From the NCBI GenBank assembly GCA_035496935.1, contig DATJED010000011.1, positions 1-64,000 of the forward strand: 64,000 bases of DNA, in the 5' to 3' direction. Positions 26,607 through 34,099 of this stretch are shown here, in pieces; positions within the stretch are counted from its first letter, which is position 1; every line of letters starts with the position of its first letter. This DNA comes from Pseudopedobacter sp035496935. Lineage in GTDB: Bacteria; Bacteroidota; Bacteroidia; Sphingobacteriales; Sphingobacteriaceae. The translations under genes and the position numbers were made by a program. The notes under the pieces were generated by a model. That model ran no database searches, was not told where the DNA came from, and saw only the letters and a list, made by a program, of their open reading frames with translations.

Positions 26607-27398
26607 ATGGCAGAAAAACCAAATTTGCGAACTGTAAAAGTAATGCGCTACGTAACTCCTTTAAGGGAAGGAGGTTCGATGCCGGCAATTGCCGAAGCCG
26701 ACGATGAGTTTTTATATGTTTTGAAATTTAGGGGCGCCGGGCAGGGTACAAATGCTTTAATCTCTGAACTGATTGGCGGAGAAATAGCTAGGAAACTAGG
26801 GCTGAAAATACCGGAACTGGTGTTTGCGGAATTGGACGAAGCTTTCGGAAGGACCGAGGCAGATGAAGAAATTCAGGATTTGCTAAAGTTTAGTACGGGT
26901 TTAAATTTGGCGCTGCATTATTTATCGGGGGCAATCACTTTTGATCCGGCGGTAAACACTTTGGATGAAGATTTAGCTTCAACAATAGTTTGGATGGATG
27001 CTTTGCTGATGAACATGGACCGTACGGCAAAGAACACTAATATGCTGATGTGGCACAAAGAGCTTTGGGTGATTGACCACGGCGCATCTTTGTATTTCCA
27101 CCATTCGTGGACAAACTGGAAAGAGCAAGCAAAATCTCCTTTTCTGTTAATTAGAGATCATGTACTGCTGAAACAGGCAACAAAAATTTCATCGGCTAAC
27201 CAACAAGCAAAGCAACTTTTAACCGATGATTTTTTGCGGGAAGTGGTGAGTTTAATTCCAGATGAATGGCTTAACGATAAATTTTTTAAAACGAAACAAG
27301 ATTTTAGAGATGCTTACTTGGAATTTTTGACAATCCGTTTAAATCACTCCGATAACTTTATAAAAGCCATTGACGATGCAAGAGCAGCACTTATTTGA
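26607..27398 (+). CDS. HipA-family kinase-like protein
   Basis: This 263-residue protein has the HipA-type PI3/4-kinase-like fold without the HipA N-terminal subdomain. A glycine-rich loop GAGQGTN (43-49) and lysine K40 can bind ATP. The catalytic motif NMDRTAKNTN (D138, N143) and the metal-binding IDHGASLYF (D157) correspond to NxDRHxxN and D of HipA. It overlaps the DUF3037 gene by 23 bases, so the two form one unit. Known HipA kinases phosphorylate aminoacyl-tRNA synthetases and cause persistence, but here there is no HipB-like antitoxin, so a toxin role is not shown. Confidence 0.87.
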   Translation: MAEKPNLRTVKVMRYVTPLREGGSMPAIAEADDEFLYVLKFRGAGQGTNALISELIGGEIARKLGLKIPELVFAELDEAFGRTEADEEIQDLLKFSTGLNLALHYLSGAITFDPAVNTLDEDLASTIVWMDALLMNMDRTAKNTNMLMWHKELWVIDHGASLYFHHSWTNWKEQAKSPFLLIRDHVLLKQATKISSANQQAKQLLTDDFLREVVSLIPDEWLNDKFFKTKQDFRDAYLEFLTIRLNHSDNFIKAIDDARAALI

Positions 27399-27759
27399 GT
27401 ATGCAATTATAAGAGTTGTGCCTAAGGTAGAACGTGAGGAATTCATGAACGTTGGCGTAATTTTATTTTGCAAGCAACAGCGTTTTTTAAAAGCGAGCGT
27501 TTTTATAGATAAAAACAAGATTTTGGCTTTAAGTGCTGGTTTGGATATTGAGGAATTAGAGAAAAACCTAAGTGCTTTTGTTGCAATTTGCGATGGAAGC
27601 AATACCGGTTCCACAATATCAGATTTAGATTTGCCTTCCAGATTTAGATGGCTCACCGCAACCCGAAGCACCGTGATACAATGCTCTAAAGTGCATCCCG
27701 GTTTTTGTATAAACCTTGATGAAGAGCTTTTGAAAATATTCCGTCAAATGGTGTTGTAG
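27376..27759 (+). CDS. DUF3037 family protein
   Basis: The frame opens with a TTG at 27370, but the ATG at 27376 fits the family start (MQEQHLFEYAIIRVVPKVEREEF), giving 127 residues. It overlaps the HipA-like gene by 23 bases. The segment EFMNVGVILFC is typical of DUF3037, a small family that is regularly paired with this HipA-like kinase. There is no DNA-binding motif that I can see. It may be the partner or regulator of the kinase; the role is unknown. Confidence 0.87.
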   Translation: MQEQHLFEYAIIRVVPKVEREEFMNVGVILFCKQQRFLKASVFIDKNKILALSAGLDIEELEKNLSAFVAICDGSNTGSTISDLDLPSRFRWLTATRSTVIQCSKVHPGFCINLDEELLKIFRQMVL

Positions 27760-27803
27760 TTCTGTCGCTGTTTTCTTGATAATTAACTTCGCTTTTTACT
27801 GAT

Positions 27804-27817
27804 CAATCATATGATTG
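27804..27817. promoter_or_regulatory. 14-bp palindrome upstream of DUF4142 gene
   Basis: Perfect palindrome CAATCATATGATTG, 50 bases before the lipoprotein ATG at 27868. It may be an operator; no regulator is identified. Confidence 0.3.
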
Positions 27818-27867
27818 GTCTGGTTTTTGGAGCTCTCCGGTTTTTTAAACATCAAAACTATAAAAAC

Positions 27868-28434
27868 ATGAAAAAGTTAATTTTAATGACGGCAATCGGT
27901 CTGGGTGCCTTATCTTTCCAGGCTTGCAACAATCAACAGGCAAACAACAACGACGCTAAGGATAGTCTAGATTCCTTAAACGAACAGCCGATGGTGCAAA
28001 CGGTAGAGGACGACTCTGAATTTTTGACCAAAGCCGCAAGTGGCGGAATGACGGAAGTAGAGTTGGGTAAAATTGCACAGGAAAAATCTCAAAATGCTAA
28101 GGTGAAAGAATTTGGAGCGATGATGGTAAAAGATCACTCCATGGCAAATGACGAATTGAAACAGTTGGCAATGAGTAAAAACGTTTCGTTGCCTGAAGCA
28201 CCGCTTGCAAAACATCAGGAAGGAATAGATAAACTGAAAGAGAAATCTGGTGTTGATTTTGATAAGGATTATGTTGACATGATGGTAAGCGATCATAAGG
28301 AAACCATCGATTTATTTAAAGATGCAGCCGAAAATGCTAAAGATGCCGATGTAAAAGCATTTGCAGGTAAAACGCTTCCTACTTTAGAATCTCATCTACA
28401 ACACATTCAGCAGATACAAGACTCCATGAAATAA
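27868..28434 (+). CDS. DUF4142 lipoprotein
   Basis: The frame is open from 27811, but the lipoprotein signal MKKLILMTAIGLGALSFQAC starts at the ATG at 27868, giving 188 residues with the acylated cysteine at position 20. After a disordered Asn/Asp-rich linker comes the DUF4142 domain: FLTKAASGGMTEVELGKIAQ, VKEFGAMMVKDHSMANDEL and YVDMMVSDHKETIDLFKDAA. The paired histidines in KDHS and SDHKE recall ferritin-like helical bundles. Function is unknown; related proteins are often stress induced. Confidence 0.9.
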   Translation: MKKLILMTAIGLGALSFQACNNQQANNNDAKDSLDSLNEQPMVQTVEDDSEFLTKAASGGMTEVELGKIAQEKSQNAKVKEFGAMMVKDHSMANDELKQLAMSKNVSLPEAPLAKHQEGIDKLKEKSGVDFDKDYVDMMVSDHKETIDLFKDAAENAKDADVKAFAGKTLPTLESHLQHIQQIQDSMK

Positions 28435-28454
28435 AAATTTGGAGCATTAAAAAT

Positions 28455-28487
28455 AAGGGCGATTGATTTTCAATCGCCTTTATTTTT
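28455..28487 (+). terminator. Terminator after DUF4142 gene
   Basis: Stem GGCGATTGA/TCAATCGCC (28458-28466 against 28470-28478) with a 3-base loop, followed by TTTATTTTTT. Confidence 0.85.
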
Positions 28488-28543
28488 TACAAAAATCAAA
28501 TACAAAAATCCATAAAACCTTACCATCGTAAAATAGTTTCAGC

Positions 28544-28551
28544 TACCTTTG
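28544..28551 (+). promoter_or_regulatory. -7 promoter element before epsC (TACCTTTG)
   Basis: Exact TAnnTTTG match that ends 8 bases before the ATG at 28559, so the transcript probably has almost no leader. Confidence 0.5.
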
Positions 28552-28558
28552 GTTTCAG

Positions 28559-29374
28559 ATGGATAGAGATTTCATACAAACCTTATATAAAAGGCAACAA
28601 AGCGCCCAAGCAATTCCTGCAAATGAAGAAATTGCTAAATGGGCATTGGCGATTATAGGATTGCTTTTTCCCGAACTTTCTAATAAAATTCATAATTCGG
28701 CTGCGGATATTGAAGAAGAATTTGAGGCATTAAAATTTGAGCTCAACAATCTTTTAGATGCCACGCAAGCGTGTAAAGATTGCTCAAACGATATAATAGC
28801 TGAAAAGTTCATCGATAGTTTAAGTGCTATTTACGCAACTTTAAAGAATGATATCTCAGCTTTAAACAGTGGCGACCCGGCAGCCAATAACGAGTTTGAG
28901 GTTATCCGAACCTATCCTGGTTTTTGGGCAATAGCGTTTTATAGAATTGCCAATAAATTGTTGGAACTTAAAACCCCATTGATACCAAGGATATTAACAG
29001 AATATGCGCATTCTAAAACCGGAATAGATATTCATCCGGGGGCAACCATAGGCGATTTTTTATGCATTGATCACGGAACAGGTATAGTTATTGGAGAGAC
29101 TACCGTTATTGGAAATAACGTAAAGTTGTACCAAGGAGTAACATTGGGGGCGCTAAGTGTAAGTAAAGTTTTGGCCGGCGTAAAGAGGCATCCAACGGTT
29201 GAGGATAACGTAGTTATTTATAGCGGAGCTACTATTTTAGGAGGCGAAACTGTTATAGGAATAAACAGTGTAATAGGAGGAAATGTTTGGCTCACTAAGA
29301 GCGTTCCGGCAAATTCCACGGTTTATCACACGCCATCCATCAAAGTTATTGAAAATACAAATTCTAAGGGTTAA
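28559..29374 (+). CDS. epsC: Serine O-acetyltransferase (EpsC type)
   Basis: The 271-residue enzyme makes O-acetylserine from serine and acetyl-CoA, the first step of cysteine synthesis. The N-terminal helical half (residues 1-130) precedes a left-handed beta-helix with hexapeptide repeats. The active-site histidine is in CIDHGTGIVIGETTVIG, and HPGATIGD and GAKVLGG-like GATILGGETVIG segments complete the fold. The TAA stop overlaps the start of cysM by one base (TAATG), so the pathway pair is translationally coupled. Confidence 0.95.
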   Translation: MDRDFIQTLYKRQQSAQAIPANEEIAKWALAIIGLLFPELSNKIHNSAADIEEEFEALKFELNNLLDATQACKDCSNDIIAEKFIDSLSAIYATLKNDISALNSGDPAANNEFEVIRTYPGFWAIAFYRIANKLLELKTPLIPRILTEYAHSKTGIDIHPGATIGDFLCIDHGTGIVIGETTVIGNNVKLYQGVTLGALSVSKVLAGVKRHPTVEDNVVIYSGATILGGETVIGINSVIGGNVWLTKSVPANSTVYHTPSIKVIENTNSKG

Positions 29375-30246
29375 TGGGAACAATTATAGATTTGGTTGGC
29401 AACACGCCAATGGTTGAAATTCAAAAATTAAACACCAATCCAAATGTTAAAATTTATGCAAAGCTAGAGGGAAATAACCCTGGCGGAAGCGTAAAAGACA
29501 GGGCTGCTTTAAATATGATCAAAAGCGGTATTGAGCGGGGCGATATTAAAGCAGGGATGAAATTAATTGAAGCTACCAGTGGAAATACTGGGATTGCTTT
29601 AGCTATGATTGCTCGGTTGTTCGACTTGGAAATAGAGTTGATTATGCCCAAAAATTCTACCCGGGAACGTACCTTAACCATGGAAGCTTTTGGCGCTAAG
29701 GTTATTTTATTAGACGGCATTGAGGAGTGCAGAGACTATGCGGAAGAAAAAGGAGCTTCCGGAGAATATTTCTTGCTGAACCAGTTTGCTAATCCCGATA
29801 ATTATTTGGCGCATTACCATACTACAGCTCCGGAAATCTGGGAAGATACCGCACATAAGATAACGCATTTTGTAAGTTCAATGGGTACTACAGGTACCAT
29901 TATGGGGACATCTATGTTTCTAAAAGAGAAAAGTCCAAATATCCAAATTGTAGGCTGTCAGCCAACTGAAGGCTCATCAATTCCGGGAATAAGACGTTGG
30001 CCAAAAGCATATTTACCCAAAATTTTCGATGCTTCCCGAGTTGACCGAGTAATTGATGTTTCGGAGGAAAACGCTACACAAATGGCTCGTGAGTTAGCGA
30101 AAACCGAAGGAATATTTGCAGGTATGAGCAGTGGCGGCGCTTGCTATGCGGCGCTTGAACTGGCAAAAGAATTAAAAGAAGGCTTAATTGTTTTCATAGC
30201 TTGTGATAGAGGCGATCGCTATTTAAGTAGCGAGTTGTTTAGTTAG
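29374..30246 (+). CDS. cysM: Cysteine synthase (CysM-type)
   Basis: A 290-residue PLP enzyme that joins O-acetylserine and sulfide to cysteine. The PLP lysine is K41 in NPGGSVKDRAA, the substrate loop is EATSGNTGIALAMIA, and the phosphate-binding loop is SMGTTGTIMGTSMFL. The C-terminus GGACYAALELA with SSGG is normal. The length and the IRRWPKAYLPKIFD region place it nearer to CysM than CysK. It overlaps epsC by one base. Confidence 0.94.
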   Translation: MGTIIDLVGNTPMVEIQKLNTNPNVKIYAKLEGNNPGGSVKDRAALNMIKSGIERGDIKAGMKLIEATSGNTGIALAMIARLFDLEIELIMPKNSTRERTLTMEAFGAKVILLDGIEECRDYAEEKGASGEYFLLNQFANPDNYLAHYHTTAPEIWEDTAHKITHFVSSMGTTGTIMGTSMFLKEKSPNIQIVGCQPTEGSSIPGIRRWPKAYLPKIFDASRVDRVIDVSEENATQMARELAKTEGIFAGMSSGGACYAALELAKELKEGLIVFIACDRGDRYLSSELFS

Positions 30247-30388
30247 TTGTTAGCCATTAGCTCATTTTCTTGTTTTGGCAATTTATCTTCTATCTTGTAA
30301 AAGCAGCCGTATTTCTTTGGTTTAAATATAAAACCATTTTGGTTTTTGGTTCAATAATTACTTATATTGCAAATAAAAAGTCGAAATT

Positions 30389-30496
30389 ATGTGCAGGGAG
30401 CTTCAAGAATTTTCTTTATTGATTGATGAACGGTTTGATTTAACAGAAAAAAGAACCAACAAGTTTTGGGCATTTTTAATCAGTTTATTCAAGTAG
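30389..30496 (+). CDS. Possible small ORF of 35 residues
   Basis: ATG at 30389 and TAG at 30494-30496 give MCRELQEFSLLIDERF followed by a basic stretch and the end WAFLISLFK. I do not recognise it. There is no clear ribosome binding site or promoter, so it may be chance. Confidence 0.2.
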   Translation: MCRELQEFSLLIDERFDLTEKRTNKFWAFLISLFK

Positions 30497-30719
30497 TTTA
30501 ATACAATCTTCTATAAACAGCTCAATTATATGAACTGAAAGGTATTTTATTGCTCTTAAAATCCAAACCTTCCAAATTTTAATCCCACAGAACTACATCT
30601 TCAAAAACTTAAAAATCTATCACTTAAAACCTACTACTTACCACTTAAAACCTAGCCCCATCAAAAAAGCGTATCCCATAAATAACTCTTCCGAGCTTTA
30701 AACTCTGAACTTTAAACTA

Positions 30720-30727
30720 TAAATTTG
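30720..30727 (+). promoter_or_regulatory. -7 promoter element before rlmD (TAAATTTG)
   Basis: Exact TAnnTTTG match, 22 bases before the proposed TTG start of rlmD. Confidence 0.5.
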
Positions 30728-30749
30728 CCACCTTAAATAGATTGCAGTT

Positions 30750-32153
30750 TTGAGAAGAAGAGAGCCACAGACATTAAACGGATTAACCGTACATGATATA
30801 GCAGAAGAAGGAAAAGGAGTTGCCCGGGCAGAAGAGTTAGTAGTATTTATCGAAAAAGCCATCCCTGGCGATGTGGTAGATGCGCTCGTATTTAAAAAGA
30901 AAAAGAAATTTGCCGAAGCGAAAATTGCTCATATTATTACACCTTCTCCAGAAAGAGTAGATCCTTTTTGTCAGCACTTTGGAGTTTGCGGAGGTTGCAA
31001 ATGGCAACACATGGATTATCAGGCGCAACTTAAATACAAACAAAAATCTGTTTTAGATGCTTTACAGCGTTTAGGAGGTTTGGATGTTGCCCATGCAGAA
31101 GCTATTTTGCCATCTGCACAGGATAAATACTACCGCAACAAATTAGAATATACTTTTTCCAACAAACGCTGGCTTACCGCTTTGGATGATGTTATTGAAG
31201 ATGAAAGGAACAGGTATGCCCTAGGTTTTCATGTTCCTTTGCGTTTTGATAAAATTTTAAAAATTGACCATTGCTATTTGCAAGCTGAACCCTCAAACGA
31301 ATTAAGGAACAGCATTGCCGAATTTGCAATAGCAAATGGTGTTTCTTTTTATGATTTGCGGGCGCATGAAGGTGCTTTACGGAATTTGGTAATTCGTACT
31401 TCATCAACCGGTGAACTAATGGTGATTGTGATTTTTGCTTATCCGGAAGAAGGACAGGTTAAGCTGGTGATGGATTTTGTGAAAAATCAATTTCCGCAAA
31501 TTACTTCCCTGTTGTATATCATCAATCAAAAAAAGAACGATACTTTTTCTGATCAAGAAGTTTTGCTTTATAATGGAAAGGAATTTATCGAAGAAGAAAT
31601 GGAAGGTTTACGGTTCCGCATTGGGCCAAAATCTTTTTACCAAACAAACTCGTTACAAGCCTACGAGCTTTATAAAATCACCAGAGATTTTGCAGATTTA
31701 AAAGGTGATGAACTGGTTTACGATTTATATACCGGCACCGGAACCATCGCTAATTTCGTGGCTAAAAAAGCGAGAAAAGTAGTGGGGGTGGAGTACGTTC
31801 CGGATGCGATTGAAGATGCGAAAATTAATTCGCAGGTAAACGGAATTAATAATACCGTTTTTTATGCCGGCGATATGAAAGATATTTTAAACAACGATTT
31901 TATCAATCAAAATGGTAAACCCGATGTAGTAATTACCGATCCGCCGAGAGCGGGAATGCACCCTGAGGTAGTCGAGCGTTTGATGGAAATGGAAGCAGAA
32001 AAAATTGTTTATGTAAGCTGTAATGCTGCCACGCAGGCTCGTGATTTAATTCGTTTAAAAGAAAAATACGATCTGGTTCGGATTAAACCGGTTGATATGT
32101 TCCCACATACACAACACGTTGAAAACGTTGTCCTTTTAAAATTAAGAAAATGA
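30750..32153 (+). CDS. rlmD: 23S rRNA (uracil-1939-C5)-methyltransferase RlmD-like
   Basis: The 467-residue protein belongs to the RumA/RlmD family that methylates uridine in 23S rRNA. An N-terminal TRAM domain (about 5-60, LTVHDIAEEGKGVARAEELV) is followed by iron-sulfur cysteines in CQHFGVCGGCKWQHM. SAM motifs are DLYTGTGTIANFVA and VITDPPRAGMHPEVV, and the catalytic cysteine is in IVYVSCNAATQARDL. The start is a TTG at 30750: no ATG occurs before the TRAM domain, and the promoter element just upstream limits the leader. The stop overlaps the next gene (ATGA). Confidence 0.92.
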   Translation: MRRREPQTLNGLTVHDIAEEGKGVARAEELVVFIEKAIPGDVVDALVFKKKKKFAEAKIAHIITPSPERVDPFCQHFGVCGGCKWQHMDYQAQLKYKQKSVLDALQRLGGLDVAHAEAILPSAQDKYYRNKLEYTFSNKRWLTALDDVIEDERNRYALGFHVPLRFDKILKIDHCYLQAEPSNELRNSIAEFAIANGVSFYDLRAHEGALRNLVIRTSSTGELMVIVIFAYPEEGQVKLVMDFVKNQFPQITSLLYIINQKKNDTFSDQEVLLYNGKEFIEEEMEGLRFRIGPKSFYQTNSLQAYELYKITRDFADLKGDELVYDLYTGTGTIANFVAKKARKVVGVEYVPDAIEDAKINSQVNGINNTVFYAGDMKDILNNDFINQNGKPDVVITDPPRAGMHPEVVERLMEMEAEKIVYVSCNAATQARDLIRLKEKYDLVRIKPVDMFPHTQHVENVVLLKLRK

Positions 32154-32539
32154 ATCCAGAAGAATTACTAGGCCAAAATGACGGACAACAAGCTCCCGAG
32201 GAAAGCCCACTGATTAGTTTAAAAAAAGATCTTGAGTTTTATAAAGATACTTTGCGTGAGGTTGCGGTTGAAATTATGGTGGAAGGACTTTCGGCCTACC
32301 CGATTTTTGTGGCGCATCAACACGAGGTTTCTTTGGGCGAAATGATTTTAGATAGAACAGAGTTAGGAACCAACTGGACGATCCAAGCTTCGACTTTAGA
32401 GGAATTTGTTGAAAAGGGAATTATTCAGCATTCCAAAAAAGAAATGTTTATTCAAAGTTTTAAACCTGCCGATGATTTTATGTGCGTATTTGCGATAGTT
32501 CCAGAAGGAGCAAACTTTGTTTATTACCCTTATAAGTAA
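32150..32539 (+). CDS. Conserved hypothetical protein
   Basis: A 129-residue acidic, cytoplasmic protein overlapping rlmD by ATGA, so it is translationally coupled with the rRNA methylase. I recall similar unnamed proteins in Sphingobacteriales (pattern LKKDLEFYKDTLREVAVEIMVEGLSAYPIFVAH) but know no function. The order suggests that it serves rRNA modification or is simply co-expressed with it. Confidence 0.85.
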   Translation: MNPEELLGQNDGQQAPEESPLISLKKDLEFYKDTLREVAVEIMVEGLSAYPIFVAHQHEVSLGEMILDRTELGTNWTIQASTLEEFVEKGIIQHSKKEMFIQSFKPADDFMCVFAIVPEGANFVYYPYK

Positions 32540-32591
32540 TTTGGTTGATTTTGACGGCCAATTGTGTTGATCCAAAACCCTGACCAACCGC

Positions 32592-32633
32592 AAAAAAAAA
32601 ATGGACTTACAAAGAAATTATTTTTGCAAGCCC
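32592..32633 (-). terminator. Terminator after fabV
   Basis: Minus-strand stem GGGCTTGCAAA/TTTGTAAGTCC (arms 32623-32633 and 32603-32613) with two G-T pairs, followed by about ten Ts. Confidence 0.8.
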
Positions 32634-32648
32634 ATCTTAGAATTTAAA

Positions 32649-33839
32649 TTATTGTAATCCTTCTATCGGAATGTTTTCTTTTGCGTCTTCTAAATAATCA
32701 ATCCCAGTAAAACCAAAGCCAAATAAATTCAAAAATTCAGACTTGTAACCACTTAAGTCGCCCAGTTTAGAAAGATTCTCTGTGCTTACTTGTTCCCATA
32801 ATTTAGTAATATTCTCCTGAACATCTTCTCTCATTTCCCAATCGTCAATTCTTATTCTGCCTTGTTCGTCTGTAGGAATGTTTTGTTCGGTATAAAGTCG
32901 GTCTTTGAATAAACGGTAAATCTGCTCAATACAACCTTCATGAATCTGTTTTTCTTTCATTATTTTGTACAGTAACGAAATATACAACGGTATAACCGGA
33001 ATAGCAGAGCTTGCTTGTGTTACTAACGCTTTGTTAACCGATACGTAAGCTTTGCCACCGATATTGCTTAGCTTATCGCTGATTTTAAATGCGGTTGACT
33101 CCAAGTGGTCTTTTGCCTTACCTATAGTTCCATTGCGGTAAACGGCTTTAGTTAAAGAAGGACCAATGTAGGAGTAGGCGACTGTTAACGCGTTTTCTGA
33201 AAGCACATCCGCCTCTAATAACGCATCAATCCACATTTCCCAATCTTCGCCGCCCATCACTGCGACTGTATTTTTAATTTCATCATCAGTACAAGGGTTA
33301 ATGGTGATGTCAGAGATAATACCTGTATGAAAATCTACCGTTTTGTTAGTATAAGGTTGTCCGATGGGCTTTAGGACAGATCGATGTGTTTCGCCGGTAA
33401 CGGGATTTGTTCTCACTGGTGAAGCTAAACTATAGATAACTAGATCTATTTTCCCTAAATCCGCTTTAATTAATTCAATTGTTTTGTTTTTTATTTCTGT
33501 AGAAAATGCGTCGCCGTTGATGCTTGTGGCATAAAGCCCTGCTTCTTTTGCATATTGTTGGAAAGCCGCGCTGTTGTACCAGCCTGGTGATGCTGTTTTT
33601 CCTTCTTGCGGTGGTTTTTCGAAAAATACCCCGATGGTAGAAGCGTTTGAGCCGAAAGCACTGGTGATTCGTGATGCCAGACCAAATCCTGTTGAAGCAC
33701 CAATAATCAATACATTTTTTGCTCCTTCAATTTGTCCTTGAGATTTAACATAATCGATTTGAGTTTTTACGTTTTTTTCGCAGCCTTTCGGATGTGAAGT
33801 CAAACATATAAATCCTCTCATTCTGGGTTCTATAATCAT
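32649..33839 (-). CDS. fabV: Enoyl-ACP reductase FabV
   Basis: The 396-residue enzyme reduces trans-2-enoyl-ACP with NADH in fatty-acid synthesis. The N-terminal signature is RGFICLTSHPKGCEKNV, then the Rossmann motif LIIGASTGFGLASR. The active site Y-x8-K is Y234 and K243 in VYRNGTIGKAK. FabV enzymes are known to be much less sensitive to triclosan than FabI. No FabI-like gene is in the window. A near-match promoter element (TACTTTTA) is seen upstream on the minus strand. Confidence 0.96.
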   Translation of the reverse strand: MIIEPRMRGFICLTSHPKGCEKNVKTQIDYVKSQGQIEGAKNVLIIGASTGFGLASRITSAFGSNASTIGVFFEKPPQEGKTASPGWYNSAAFQQYAKEAGLYATSINGDAFSTEIKNKTIELIKADLGKIDLVIYSLASPVRTNPVTGETHRSVLKPIGQPYTNKTVDFHTGIISDITINPCTDDEIKNTVAVMGGEDWEMWIDALLEADVLSENALTVAYSYIGPSLTKAVYRNGTIGKAKDHLESTAFKISDKLSNIGGKAYVSVNKALVTQASSAIPVIPLYISLLYKIMKEKQIHEGCIEQIYRLFKDRLYTEQNIPTDEQGRIRIDDWEMREDVQENITKLWEQVSTENLSKLGDLSGYKSEFLNLFGFGFTGIDYLEDAKENIPIEGLQ

Positions 33840-34024
33840 ATTTTTTGTGTGTTTTTAATTTGCTATAAAAGGCTGTATAAAAGTATAAAAGCGCTATAGA
33901 TAAATGTACAAGAATTTAGTAACACAGTATCTGTTTAGGAAATTCTGATTCTGATTTTTTCCGAAAAAATTTACGTTTTATAGCTTTTAGGTGATCTCCT
34001 GTTGCAGGCGTGAAAGAATGTGGC

Positions 34025-34058
34025 AAAAAAAATCCCGATTTATTCGGGATTTTTTTTT
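34025..34058 (-). terminator. Terminator after the purF-like gene
   Basis: A perfect 14-bp stem (34025-34038 against 34044-34057) with the core ATCCCGA/TCGGGAT. On the minus strand the stem ends in an eight-base T run. It is 42 bases past the purF-like stop. Confidence 0.85.
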
Positions 34059-34099
34059 AATATTTACCGGCTTTAAGCCTTCTGCCTTCCGCTTTAAAT

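Larger units (their letters stand above)
30247..30749. other. 503-base gap between cysM and rlmD
   Basis: No certain gene. The middle holds a possible 35-codon ORF (30389-30496). Bases 30540-30720 are C- and A-rich on the plus strand, with direct repeats such as CACTTAAAACCTA (twice, around 30620 and 30641) and CTTTAAAC; this looks like low-complexity intergenic DNA. Confidence 0.5.

Noticed and set aside
30540..30720. Repeated words such as CACTTAAAACCTA taken as a possible CRISPR-like array
   Set aside because: The repeats are short, irregular and directly joined without unique spacers of constant length; low-complexity intergenic DNA is the better reading.
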